From: Candidatus Roizmanbacteria bacterium CG_4_9_14_0_2_um_filter_39_13
Lineage (GTDB): Bacteria > Patescibacteriota > Microgenomatia > UBA1406 > GWC2-37-13
Length of the DNA stretch: 13,531 nucleotides
NCBI GenBank assembly: GCA_002788865.1
Contig: PFSC01000170.1
Location: 1 to 13,531 of the forward strand
Direction: 5' to 3'
Shown here one piece after another: positions 7,729 through 13,284 of the stretch. Below the pieces are notes generated by a model. The model searched no databases and was not told the DNA's origin. It saw only the letters and a list, made by a program, of their open reading frames with translations. Numbering within the stretch: position 1 is the first letter of the stretch; every line of letters begins with the position of its first letter. The position numbers and the translations under genes were made by a program.

Positions 7729-8100
7729 TCACTTTTCAAACAATTTTATCACCTTCTCAACCTCTCGAGCATTTATCGCATGATATCTTCCACGATGGGA
7801 AAGGAGCGCACCCGAGAAGGTTTTGGGAATATGCATAAGTTCATGGACCAACGTATGTAGTTTTTCACGTTCGGACTGTTTGTCAAATTTTTTTGCATTG
7901 ACTTCAATAATATACGTTGGTTCGATTCCTGCTACTTCACTAAAGAGTTTTGCCATACCCCAGATGCGTGCAATTGCTCTGGTTTTTGCATCGAAACTAC
8001 GGATACAGTGGATCTGCTCAACCTTTATATGATCCATTTTGAGAGCGGGTACAAGTTTGGCGATCTGTTCTTTGATTTCTGGAGCTAGGGTATATTTCAT
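7729..8100 (-). CDS. Small putative metallopeptidase (phage-type)
   Basis: A 123-residue protein with a zincin motif HELMH at 86-90, preceded by TLV and followed by PKTFSGALLSHRGRYHAIN. The His residues at 102 and 107 are candidates for the third zinc ligand. The N-terminal half has an RxxAxARIWGMAKLF segment typical of the putative phage metallopeptidase family found in archaea and CPR genomes. No signal peptide is visible, so it is probably cytoplasmic. Substrate is unknown. It is divergent from the DUF2207 gene with a 57-base shared promoter gap, and its ATG lies 6 bases after a -10-like box. Confidence 0.85.
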   Translation of the reverse strand: MKYTLAPEIKEQIAKLVPALKMDHIKVEQIHCIRSFDAKTRAIARIWGMAKLFSEVAGIEPTYIIEVNAKKFDKQSEREKLHTLVHELMHIPKTFSGALLSHRGRYHAINAREVEKVIKLFEK

Positions 8101-8106
8101 TCATAT

Positions 8107-8112
8107 AGATTA
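8107..8112 (-). promoter_or_regulatory. Possible -10 element of the metallopeptidase gene
   Basis: TAATCT on the minus strand ends 6 bases before the ATG at 8100. No clear -35 box is visible. It fits the leaderless pattern of neighbouring genes. Confidence 0.4.
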
Positions 8113-8146
8113 CCACGGATGATGGTGGATTCATACAGAAATAAAG

Positions 8147-8152
8147 TACAAT
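8147..8152 (+). promoter_or_regulatory. Possible -10 element of the DUF2207 gene
   Basis: TACAAT ends 5 bases before the ATG at 8158, again with no ribosome-binding site. No clear -35 box. Confidence 0.4.
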
Positions 8153-8157
8153 AAAGT

Positions 8158-9864
8158 ATGAGGCGTATATTATTACCATCTCTAGTATTCTTTGTTTTGA
8201 GTTTATTTGTCTGCGTGCTTCCTACGTCCGCCCAGAATAATATTGGAGAGAATATTATACTATTTGATCAGACTACTATTATTAACTCGGATGGAACTAT
8301 CGATGTGACTGAAAAAATCACCTACGACTTTGGGAATGAGCAACGTCATGGGATTTTCCGCACGATACCATATACCACGCTCAATAAAGATGGGAAAAAA
8401 TATAAAATGACGTTTGAAAATTTTTCTGTTGTCGATGAATTCGGTGTGCCATACACATTCACTCAATCTGATGAAAGTGGAAAAATCGCCCTTAAAGTTG
8501 GTGATCCTGATAGTACTATCACCGGACAGCATGTATACGAAATTCGATATAGAGTATCTGGTGCTCTGACCTATTTTTCAGACCATGACGAACTGTACTG
8601 GAATGTGACCGGAAATGAGTGGGAAGTGCCCATTGCAAACGTACAAAGTTCTATTCAACTTCCATCAACAATAGATCCTCAAGATATATCAGAGATTTGT
8701 TATCGTGGAGAAAAAGGAGACTCAAATGAGTGTGCCACTGCAGTGGTCGGAAATACTGCGATATTTGAGACTGCGGAACTTGGGAACAATGAGGGAATGA
8801 CTGTGGTTGTGGGTTTTCCGAAAGGACATGTGGCGGTGCTTGAACCAACGCTCATCACTGATTTTTTTGAGACATTTGTGGGACGATTGGTACTTATAGG
8901 TATGATGATTGCTGGGCTTTTCTGGTATATCGTGTTTCCTTTATGGATTCCTTTTAAGTGGTGGAGAGAAGGAAGAGACCCCAAACATATATCTACAGGT
9001 GTCGTGCAAGCATGGTTTGATCCACCTCGGCTAAAAGCCGATCGTCCTTTGGGCGAAAAAAATAATCGATTCCTATCGCCTGCAGAAGTCGGAACGTTGA
9101 TTGACGAACGTGTAGATTTGAGAGAGATTGTTGCTCTGCTTATCCATTTGGCACAACGAGGATACATCAAAATTCATGAAATAAAGAAAGGAGATTTTGA
9201 ACTTATCAAGATGGATAACGCTACTCTCAAGGGAGATCTGATGAGTTTCGAGGAGAAAATGTTAACAGGTATGTTTTTAGGTAAAATACACGTCCGTCTC
9301 AAAGACAAAAAGCTCGCGACTCTTGTTTCAAGTATTCAAAATATGATATATGCGCAAACTGTACGAGACGGGTATTTCCCTGATAATCCAGAAACAATCA
9401 GAAAAAAATACAGTGTTATTGCAGGAGTTGCGGCCTTCACCTTCAATTTTTTTCTCGCAATTTCTGCCTCAATATTTGGACGTATTATGCCCCGAAAAAC
9501 TCTTGATGGTGTCCATGCCGCAAATACCGCAAAATCTTTGAAAAACTTCCTCGTATCACAAGAGAGACAACTTGAATTTCAGGCTGATAGAAAAATGATG
9601 TTTGAAAAACTTCTTCCATATGCGATAGCATTTGGCGTTGAAAAGATCTGGGCTTCGCGCTTCAAGGATCTGAAATTGAATTCGGAGTGGTTTCAAAGTT
9701 CCTCGTCAAATGTACTTACTGCTTATGCACTGACCAATAGTCTCCATTCATCATTTGCACGGTCATTTCAATCTGCAGCTACTCCTGTTAGCTCCAGCAC
9801 AGGTCATTCATCCGGTTTCAGTGGAGGATCATCAGGCGGCGGAGGCGGAGGTGGCGGAGGGTGA
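8158..9864 (+). CDS. DUF2207 family membrane protein
   Basis: A 568-residue protein. A signal peptide (residues 1-25, cleavage likely after TSA) leads into an extracellular beta-rich domain (about 27-235) with the family's TYDFGNEQRHGIFRTIPY and DELYWNVTGNEWEVPI segments. A transmembrane helix follows at about 243-265, then a cytoplasmic region beginning FKWWREGRDP, a second helix at about 418-438, and the conserved EKLLPYAIAFGVEKIWASRF. The C-terminus is Ser/Gly-rich, ending in nine Gly. Function is unknown; such proteins are common in CPR and Gram-positive bacteria. After the TGA stop the frame reads Ser-Trp-stop, which looks like the usual Gly-Ser-Trp tail of relatives, so the final two residues may have been lost by mutation. 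Confidence 0.92.
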   Translation: MRRILLPSLVFFVLSLFVCVLPTSAQNNIGENIILFDQTTIINSDGTIDVTEKITYDFGNEQRHGIFRTIPYTTLNKDGKKYKMTFENFSVVDEFGVPYTFTQSDESGKIALKVGDPDSTITGQHVYEIRYRVSGALTYFSDHDELYWNVTGNEWEVPIANVQSSIQLPSTIDPQDISEICYRGEKGDSNECATAVVGNTAIFETAELGNNEGMTVVVGFPKGHVAVLEPTLITDFFETFVGRLVLIGMMIAGLFWYIVFPLWIPFKWWREGRDPKHISTGVVQAWFDPPRLKADRPLGEKNNRFLSPAEVGTLIDERVDLREIVALLIHLAQRGYIKIHEIKKGDFELIKMDNATLKGDLMSFEEKMLTGMFLGKIHVRLKDKKLATLVSSIQNMIYAQTVRDGYFPDNPETIRKKYSVIAGVAAFTFNFFLAISASIFGRIMPRKTLDGVHAANTAKSLKNFLVSQERQLEFQADRKMMFEKLLPYAIAFGVEKIWASRFKDLKLNSEWFQSSSSNVLTAYALTNSLHSSFARSFQSAATPVSSSTGHSSGFSGGSSGGGGGGGGG

Positions 9865-9893
9865 AGTTGGTGAGACTGACCGGAGATTGTACC

Positions 9894-10832
9894 CTATTTG
9901 ACGATCGGTACTCTCGTGTGATCATGAACAAATTCTTGCCATCCGCTGATAATTTGATCTGAATGTAATCCTGCATACGTCCCCAGCATTGCAGCAATAT
10001 TTATTCCCATGAGGATTTTGTAGGATTGGATTTTTTCTTCCGCTTGTTTCTGTTTTGCATCCCTTTCTTTTTCTGAAAATCGTGGATGATTTGGTGCTGG
10101 ATTTTGATATATCTTTAATCTGTCATATGCAACTTTTGTGTTCATGACGGTGGTGACGGCATCAAAAATTTCTTGATAGGGAAATGTTTGCATGAACTCA
10201 GCGGATACCAGTAGTTTATTGTCAATAAATGCTGCAACTTTCGGAATCCGAAGGAGGAGGGGAAGTACCAGACCGGTACCATTCAAAATCGATCTTCCCA
10301 GATGAGTACCAAAAAAATTCATAAAACTTCCGCCCCCTTCGTCAATTTCAAGGCCTTTGCTTTCGGCAAGTCCTCGGGCAAAACTGGGAAGTTGTCCGGT
10401 CACTGTAGACAGTGCTGCTAGGACTTCTCCAATCTGTGACTCATTTTGTTGAGTAAGAATCATTTTTGTTGCACCGAGAACGATATTGTTGATACGATCG
10501 ACCCCTGCGTCAAGCGCTGCTCCTTGTCCTTCCGTACCTCGAATTTTCGCAATTTTCCCATCGATTGAATCCATCAGAAGTCCTCCCGAAATTAGAACTA
10601 ATGCAGGAACATAGATCCAAGGATTTTTGTCACCGTTTTGAGCGCTACACATTCTGAGTGCTGCACCGGTTGTAACTCCTGCAAGGCCAGCAAGAGTGGC
10701 TTGATCAGCGGTAATCGGAATTGTCTCGGTAATCCATTCGGTTGCACATATCCAATATGGGTCAGTTTTTTCTCGAAGCCACGATTTATTTGATCCGGGC
10801 TCTACGCTTAAAGGAGGTTTTTCAACTAACAT
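9894..10832 (-). CDS. CDP-alcohol phosphatidyltransferase-like membrane protein
   Basis: A 312-residue protein with several hydrophobic segments (about 45-60, 73-90, 186-200, 280-297). The signature D-x2-D-G-x2-A-R...G-x3-D-x3-D is nearly complete: Asp88, Asp91-Gly92, Ala95, then Lys96 where Arg is usual, Gly104, Asp108 and Asp112. The gap between the A-(R/K) pair and the Gly is seven residues, not the usual eight. The four Asp residues that bind metals and catalyse transfer are all present, so phospholipid head-group transfer is plausible but the substrate cannot be told, and the altered spacing leaves doubt about activity. A charged cytoplasmic stretch follows (SEKERDAKQKQAEEK). The stop is TAG. 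It converges with DUF2207, 29 bases apart. Confidence 0.83.
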   Translation of the reverse strand: MLVEKPPLSVEPGSNKSWLREKTDPYWICATEWITETIPITADQATLAGLAGVTTGAALRMCSAQNGDKNPWIYVPALVLISGGLLMDSIDGKIAKIRGTEGQGAALDAGVDRINNIVLGATKMILTQQNESQIGEVLAALSTVTGQLPSFARGLAESKGLEIDEGGGSFMNFFGTHLGRSILNGTGLVLPLLLRIPKVAAFIDNKLLVSAEFMQTFPYQEIFDAVTTVMNTKVAYDRLKIYQNPAPNHPRFSEKERDAKQKQAEEKIQSYKILMGINIAAMLGTYAGLHSDQIISGWQEFVHDHTRVPIVK

Positions 10833-10839
10833 GGCAGAT

Positions 10840-10845
10840 AGTATA
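10840..10845 (-). promoter_or_regulatory. Extended -10 promoter of the phosphatidyltransferase-like gene
   Basis: On the minus strand TGG precedes TATACT, an extended -10 element, ending 7 bases before the ATG at 10832. The -35 region is weak, as is usual with extended -10 promoters. Confidence 0.55.
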
Positions 10846-10915
10846 CCAAGAGAAACGTAGTCTGAGCGCTTTCTTTCAGTTTCGCTTCATGATAAAATAG
10901 AGCCTGGCATACCTT

Positions 10916-10992
10916 GTCCTCGTAGCTTAATTGGATAGAGCATCAGATTGCGGATCTGAAGGTTGGTGGTTCAAGTCCACTCGAGGACACCA
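10916..10992 (+). tRNA. tRNA-Arg, anticodon GCG
   Basis: A full cloverleaf of 77 bases including an encoded CCA. The acceptor arms GTCCTCG (10916-10922) and CGAGGAC (10982-10988) pair perfectly. The anticodon stem TCAGA/TCTGA encloses loop TTGCGGA, giving anticodon GCG at 10950-10952 (codons CGC and CGU). The T-loop is TTCAAGT with a five-pair stem. GCG is unusual for bacteria, where these codons are normally read by ACG modified to ICG. A weak TAAAAT box at 10893-10898 could be the promoter. Confidence 0.95.
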
Positions 10993-11005
10993 GGGCCCGT
11001 AGTTT

Positions 11006-11035
11006 TCCGCCAAAGGCGGATCAGCCTCTGGCTGA
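11006..11035. repeat. Double mini-hairpin module in a tRNA D-loop
   Basis: Two tandem perfect 15-base hairpins, TCCGCCAAAGGCGGA and TCAGCCTCTGGCTGA, each with a 6-pair stem and 3-base loop. The layout matches 2917-2946 exactly in unit lengths, while many bases differ in paired fashion. Confidence 0.82.
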
Positions 11036-11058
11036 AACGGCAGAATAGAGGTCTCCAA

Positions 11059-11082
11059 TCCCGATACGCTTTGCTATCGGGA
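11059..11082. repeat. TCCCGAT/ATCGGGA hairpin within the tRNA-like gene
   Basis: TCCCGATA (11059-11066) pairs with TATCGGGA (11075-11082) around an 8-base loop. It lies between GGTCTCCAA and CGAATCC, the same junctions as at 11229-11254. The eighth pair is A-T here and G-C there, a compensatory change. Confidence 0.8.
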
Positions 11083-11132
11083 CGAATCCTCCCGGGCCTA
11101 AAATTATTTGATGTGTCGGTAGCTAGTAGAAT

Positions 11133-11203
11133 GGGTCTGTGGTGAAATGGTATCATGAAGGTCTCCAAAACCTTTGTTCCTGGTTCGAATCCAGGCAGAC
11201 CTG
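11133..11203 (+). tRNA. tRNA-Trp, anticodon CCA
   Basis: A 71-base cloverleaf with no encoded CCA tail. The acceptor stem is GGGTCTG (11133-11139) with CAGACCT (11196-11202), one G-U, and discriminator G. The anticodon stem AAGGT/ACCTT encloses CTCCAAA with anticodon CCA at 11165-11167. The T-arm is CCTGG-TTCGAAT-CCAGG, perfect. The CCA anticodon reads only UGG, in agreement with UGA being a stop in this organism. Confidence 0.95.
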
Positions 11204-11219
11204 CAATATTTATTCATAC

Positions 11220-11272
11220 GGTCTCCAATCCCGATGTCGCTTCGCTCATCGGGACGAATCCAGGCAGACCTG
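11220..11272 (+). pseudogene. 3' tRNA-Trp fragment with hairpin insertion
   Basis: GGTCTCCAA (11220-11228) and CGAATCC plus AGGCAGACCTG (11255-11272) are identical to parts of the intact tRNA-Trp just upstream. Between them is a hairpin, TCCCGATG facing CATCGGGA with a 10-base loop (11229-11254). There is no 5' acceptor strand, D-arm or T-stem partner, so this is a remnant or duplicated 3' end. It could be the far attachment-like scar of an element that used the tRNA 3' end, but no integrase is nearby. Confidence 0.72.
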
Positions 11273-11278
11273 TATGCC

Positions 11279-11306
11279 TTGAAATTACCCCAGATTTGTA
11301 TATACT
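11279..11306 (+). promoter_or_regulatory. Promoter of the toxin-antitoxin operon, leaderless
   Basis: TTGAAA (11279-11284), 16 bases, then TATACT (11301-11306), then 6 bases and the ATG at 11313. The predicted start point coincides with the ATG. An antitoxin operator would be expected to overlap this site; no clear inverted repeat is seen. Confidence 0.65.
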
Positions 11307-11312
11307 TTTGAT

Positions 11313-11567
11313 ATGGCAACATCGCAGTTACGTATTACCATTCCAGTTCAGATTCAAGATCTTTTGATTTCCAAATCAGATAAGTATGGATTGTCTATGT
11401 CTGCATATGTGAGAAATCTGATCATAAATGATGTAAAAGAAACAGGTATCCATATGTTTGATATGAGCAGTAAGACTGAAAAAATAGCAACCAAAGCTCT
11501 TAAAGATCATACAGAAGGAAAAACTCATGACATTGAAAATATTGAAGATTTTTTGGAGTCGGTATGA
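11313..11567 (+). CDS. Ribbon-helix-helix antitoxin
   Basis: An 84-residue protein. The N-terminal half is a ribbon-helix-helix DNA-binding domain: a beta strand (QLRITIPVQ), then helix (IQDLLISKSDKYG), turn, and second helix (MSAYVRNLIIN). The C-terminal half is acidic (ENIEDFLESV) and likely wraps the toxin. It overlaps the toxin gene by ATGA at 11564-11567, the usual order and coupling for type II systems. By analogy it should neutralise the toxin and repress the operon, with repression strengthened by the complex. No ribosome site is visible; the mRNA is probably leaderless. Confidence 0.88.
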   Translation: MATSQLRITIPVQIQDLLISKSDKYGLSMSAYVRNLIINDVKETGIHMFDMSSKTEKIATKALKDHTEGKTHDIENIEDFLESV

Positions 11568-11824
11568 AGCTTACTTATTCAAATCACTTCAAAAAAAGAC
11601 TCAAGAAACAGCTGAAACAAAATCCACAAATTCGTAGTAAAATACATAGGCAACTTTTATTTTTACAAACGGATACTCGTCACCCTTCACTCAAGATGCA
11701 TAAACTAAAGGGAGAGAGACTTGATCAATTTGCCATTTGGATAGAAGGGAATATCCGCATAACTTTCATCATAGTAGACGGAGTGGCTCTCCTTACCGAT
11801 ATCATCAGACATGATGAGTATTAA
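11564..11824 (+). CDS. RelE/ParE-superfamily toxin
   Basis: An 86-residue basic protein with the RelE/YafQ-type layout. Two N-terminal helices (SNHFKKRLKKQLKQNPQIRSKIHRQLLFL) are followed by a four-strand sheet with the conserved HKLKGERLDQFAIWI, GNIRITFIIV and a C-terminal IIRHDEY. Terminal HDEY is typical of RelE/StbE-group mRNA interferases, where His and Tyr help ribosome-dependent mRNA cleavage. ParE-type gyrase inhibition cannot be excluded from sequence alone. It is coupled to the antitoxin by ATGA and followed by a terminator. TA pairs next to tRNA genes often indicate accessory DNA. Confidence 0.9.
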   Translation: MKLTYSNHFKKRLKKQLKQNPQIRSKIHRQLLFLQTDTRHPSLKMHKLKGERLDQFAIWIEGNIRITFIIVDGVALLTDIIRHDEY

Positions 11825-11927
11825 AAACCCCAAACTCTGAGTCAAAATTGTTAGGTTTTTCTATTTTGCTTTACCAATAAAATACTACTTAAATGTCCTT
11901 CCGGGGAAATGCAACTATGTCAACTTC

Positions 11928-11961
11928 CACTAAAGTCTACAGACTTAAGTGAGTTTTTTTT
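11928..11961 (+). terminator. Rho-independent terminator of the toxin-antitoxin operon
   Basis: CACTAAAGTC and GACTTAAGTG form a ten-position stem with one mismatch and loop TACA, then AG and eight T residues (11954-11961). The T-tract runs directly into the next gene's TGATATAAT promoter element. Confidence 0.75.
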
Positions 11962-11963
11962 GA

Positions 11964-11969
11964 TATAAT
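11964..11969 (+). promoter_or_regulatory. Consensus extended -10 promoter, leaderless
   Basis: TATAAT preceded by TGA (extended -10), then 6 bases and the ATG at 11976. Transcription starting seven bases past the box would begin exactly at the A of the ATG. No -35 box matches, and the terminator stem occupies that region. Confidence 0.7.
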
Positions 11970-11975
11970 TCGAGC

Positions 11976-12836
11976 ATGTTTCGACTCATTATTGACTTCA
12001 TTACTGCGCTTTCAAAATTACTATGGCCGATCCTTGCTTTTGTAATTTTCTTCACGCTTAAAAAGCAAATTATCAAATTGTTACCACGAGTAAAACGAGT
12101 CAAAATCGCTGGACAAGAAATTGAGCTGGATGAAGCTATCGATAAGTTTCAAGAGAGCGTAAAAAAATCGACGGATGAGATTCCAGAACAACCAACGAGT
12201 GATGAAAAAGAAGAGCAAGCTGTCATCCGATCCGTAGCACAAGACCCTCAAATGGGGATGGTAATTTTAGCGAGAGAGATAGAAAAAGAAATCAGAAACC
12301 TATACGCAACAATGGGTATGCTAAATGAAAGGAACTATGTCGGTCTCAGGCAAGCTTTGGAAGTCATGATTCAGAAAAGTTATATACCAAAACATACCGC
12401 TGCTTCACTAGAGATTTTTCAAAATCTTCGCAATGCAATTGTCCATGGAAAGGAAGTGAAAGACGAAAAAGAAGTAATCAGAGTATTGGATATAGGAATG
12501 ACTCTGCTCCAAACACTGAGAGCAATACCCCATGAAACCAATATTGTGTATCATGCCGAAATTGATCTCTTTTCTGATGTAAAGTGTACAATCCCCGTGA
12601 ATGATGCAAAAGGATTAATTCTATTAACTATCTCACCAGGTGGGGTTGAAGAAAACTATCGAATATATCCTACTACAAAAATCGGGTACTACAAAAAAGG
12701 TAAACAGGTATCATGGGAGTGGGATTTGAAAAAGGTTTGGCTTGAAACTTGGTATAAAGATCCAAAAACAAAAGAAATAAAACAAGCATGGAACAGTTCA
12801 GGTAATTTTATTGGTAGACACGTAGAAGAATTATAA
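11976..12836 (+). CDS. Membrane-anchored protein with HEPN-like R-x4-H motif
   Basis: I do not recognise the full family. The 286-residue protein has one N-terminal transmembrane helix (about 10-28, KLLWPILAFVIFF), a basic stretch, and an acidic linker (about 60-82). A helical domain follows, ending LRNAIVHGKE, where Arg152-Asn153-x3-His157 is an R-x4-H motif of the HEPN/DUF4145 kind. The C-terminal 90 residues are beta-rich with aromatic residues (YRIYPTTKIGYYKKGKQVSWEW). No signal for secretion beyond the anchor; the bulk is probably cytoplasmic. The next gene starts 7 bases after its stop and is a DUF4145 protein, so the two may form one unit. A defence or stress role is inferred. Confidence 0.8.
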   Translation: MFRLIIDFITALSKLLWPILAFVIFFTLKKQIIKLLPRVKRVKIAGQEIELDEAIDKFQESVKKSTDEIPEQPTSDEKEEQAVIRSVAQDPQMGMVILAREIEKEIRNLYATMGMLNERNYVGLRQALEVMIQKSYIPKHTAASLEIFQNLRNAIVHGKEVKDEKEVIRVLDIGMTLLQTLRAIPHETNIVYHAEIDLFSDVKCTIPVNDAKGLILLTISPGGVEENYRIYPTTKIGYYKKGKQVSWEWDLKKVWLETWYKDPKTKEIKQAWNSSGNFIGRHVEEL

Positions 12837-12837
12837 T
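12832..12837 (+). promoter_or_regulatory. Possible internal -10 element before the DUF4145 gene
   Basis: TATAAT overlaps the stop codon of the upstream gene and ends 6 bases before the ATG at 12844. TTGGTA lies 15 bases upstream. It allows separate leaderless expression of the DUF4145 gene. Confidence 0.45.
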
Positions 12838-12843
12838 AATCAC

Positions 12844-13284
12844 ATGAGAAATGAATTCGATATAAAAACAGCAAACTTATCATTCTATTGTAGGAAATGT
12901 CGGCAAACTGTGAGAGGTATTCCATTGACTGATCCACAGTTTCATATAAGTTCCTATAGCGATGACCCTTGGCTTATTTGTAGATGTCCCACTCGTTATT
13001 GTGAACTTTCATTTGTCATTTATGACACACTTAATGATCATGTATGTAGAGTCTATCCTTTACCAGATTTTGAAGCAGATAATTATCATGAAGCGATTCC
13101 TGAGAAAGTTAGAGAAGACTTAGCAGAAGCTGAAAGATGCATGCATACTAATGCCTATAAAGGTGCTGTTACTATGTTTCGTCGTGCATTACAAAATATT
13201 GTGTTAAATAAAATTGAAGATCCCGGCCTTGCTAAAAAAAACCATGGGAACAGATTGATGAGCTTTTCAATAAAGGATATATAA
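12844..13284 (+). CDS. DUF4145 (HEPN-like) protein, frame-0 part
   Basis: The first 146 codons in frame 0. A Cys-rich N-terminus (CRKC at 16-19, then CRCPTRYC at about 49-56) looks like a zinc ribbon, as in many DUF4145 proteins. It is followed by the family's helix AYKGAVTMFRRALQNIV (about 104-120). After Gly-Leu-Ala-Lys-Lys the frame leaves family-like sequence and stops at 13284. The missing second half of the domain continues in the -1 frame from 13242. The switch point is eight A residues containing A_AAA_AAC, so the product may be made by frameshifting, or the base count may be a mutation or sequencing error. It lies 7 bases after the membrane-anchored HEPN-like gene. Confidence 0.75.
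   Translation: MRNEFDIKTANLSFYCRKCRQTVRGIPLTDPQFHISSYSDDPWLICRCPTRYCELSFVIYDTLNDHVCRVYPLPDFEADNYHEAIPEKVREDLAEAERCMHTNAYKGAVTMFRRALQNIVLNKIEDPGLAKKNHGNRLMSFSIKDI
13236..13242 (+). promoter_or_regulatory. A_AAA_AAC slippery heptamer
   Basis: The heptamer is in the correct register for frame-0 codons AAA AAC. A -1 slip makes CCA at 13242 the next codon, which is precisely where DUF4145 homology resumes (PWEQIDELF). No strong downstream stimulatory stem or upstream ribosome-like site was found. Confidence 0.5.

Larger units (their letters stand above)
10993..11099 (+). pseudogene. tRNA-Trp-like gene broken by two hairpin insertions
   Basis: Starting directly after the CCA of tRNA-Arg, GGGCCCG (10993-10999) pairs with CGGGCCT (11093-11099) as a 7-pair acceptor stem with one G-U. 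Next come TA, a D-arm (GTTT...AACGGCAGAAT) and GAGGT-CTCCAAT, an anticodon arm with CCA at 11055-11057. A 30-base double mini-hairpin interrupts the D-loop (11006-11035); removing it restores a normal D-arm. From 11059 to 11082 a 24-base hairpin replaces the 3' anticodon strand, variable loop and 5' T-stem strand, after which CGAATCC of the T-loop resumes. The T-arm cannot form, so the product is unlikely to work. The identity as Trp rests on the CTCCAA loop; another ancestral identity is possible. Confidence 0.7.

Noticed and set aside
9838..9900. UGA recoded as glycine, as in Gracilibacteria and Absconditabacteria
   Set aside because: Tempting from the Gly-TGA-Ser-Trp tail, but TGA is a plausible true stop at 1386-1388 and 11565-11567 in ATGA overlaps, at 3871-3873 and at 7729-7731, and reading through them gives no sensible protein.
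11050..11272. Split or trans-spliced tRNA halves, or a tRNA intron
   Set aside because: Removing the TCCCGAT/ATCGGGA hairpin leaves no 3' anticodon strand or 5' T-stem, so neither intron removal nor simple joining of the pieces gives a full tRNA; an intact tRNA-Trp exists between them.
11821..11861. A terminator directly after the toxin gene (AAAACC...GGTTTTT)
   Set aside because: The stem is only about six weak pairs with a long loop; the hairpin with eight T residues at 11928-11961 is much better.
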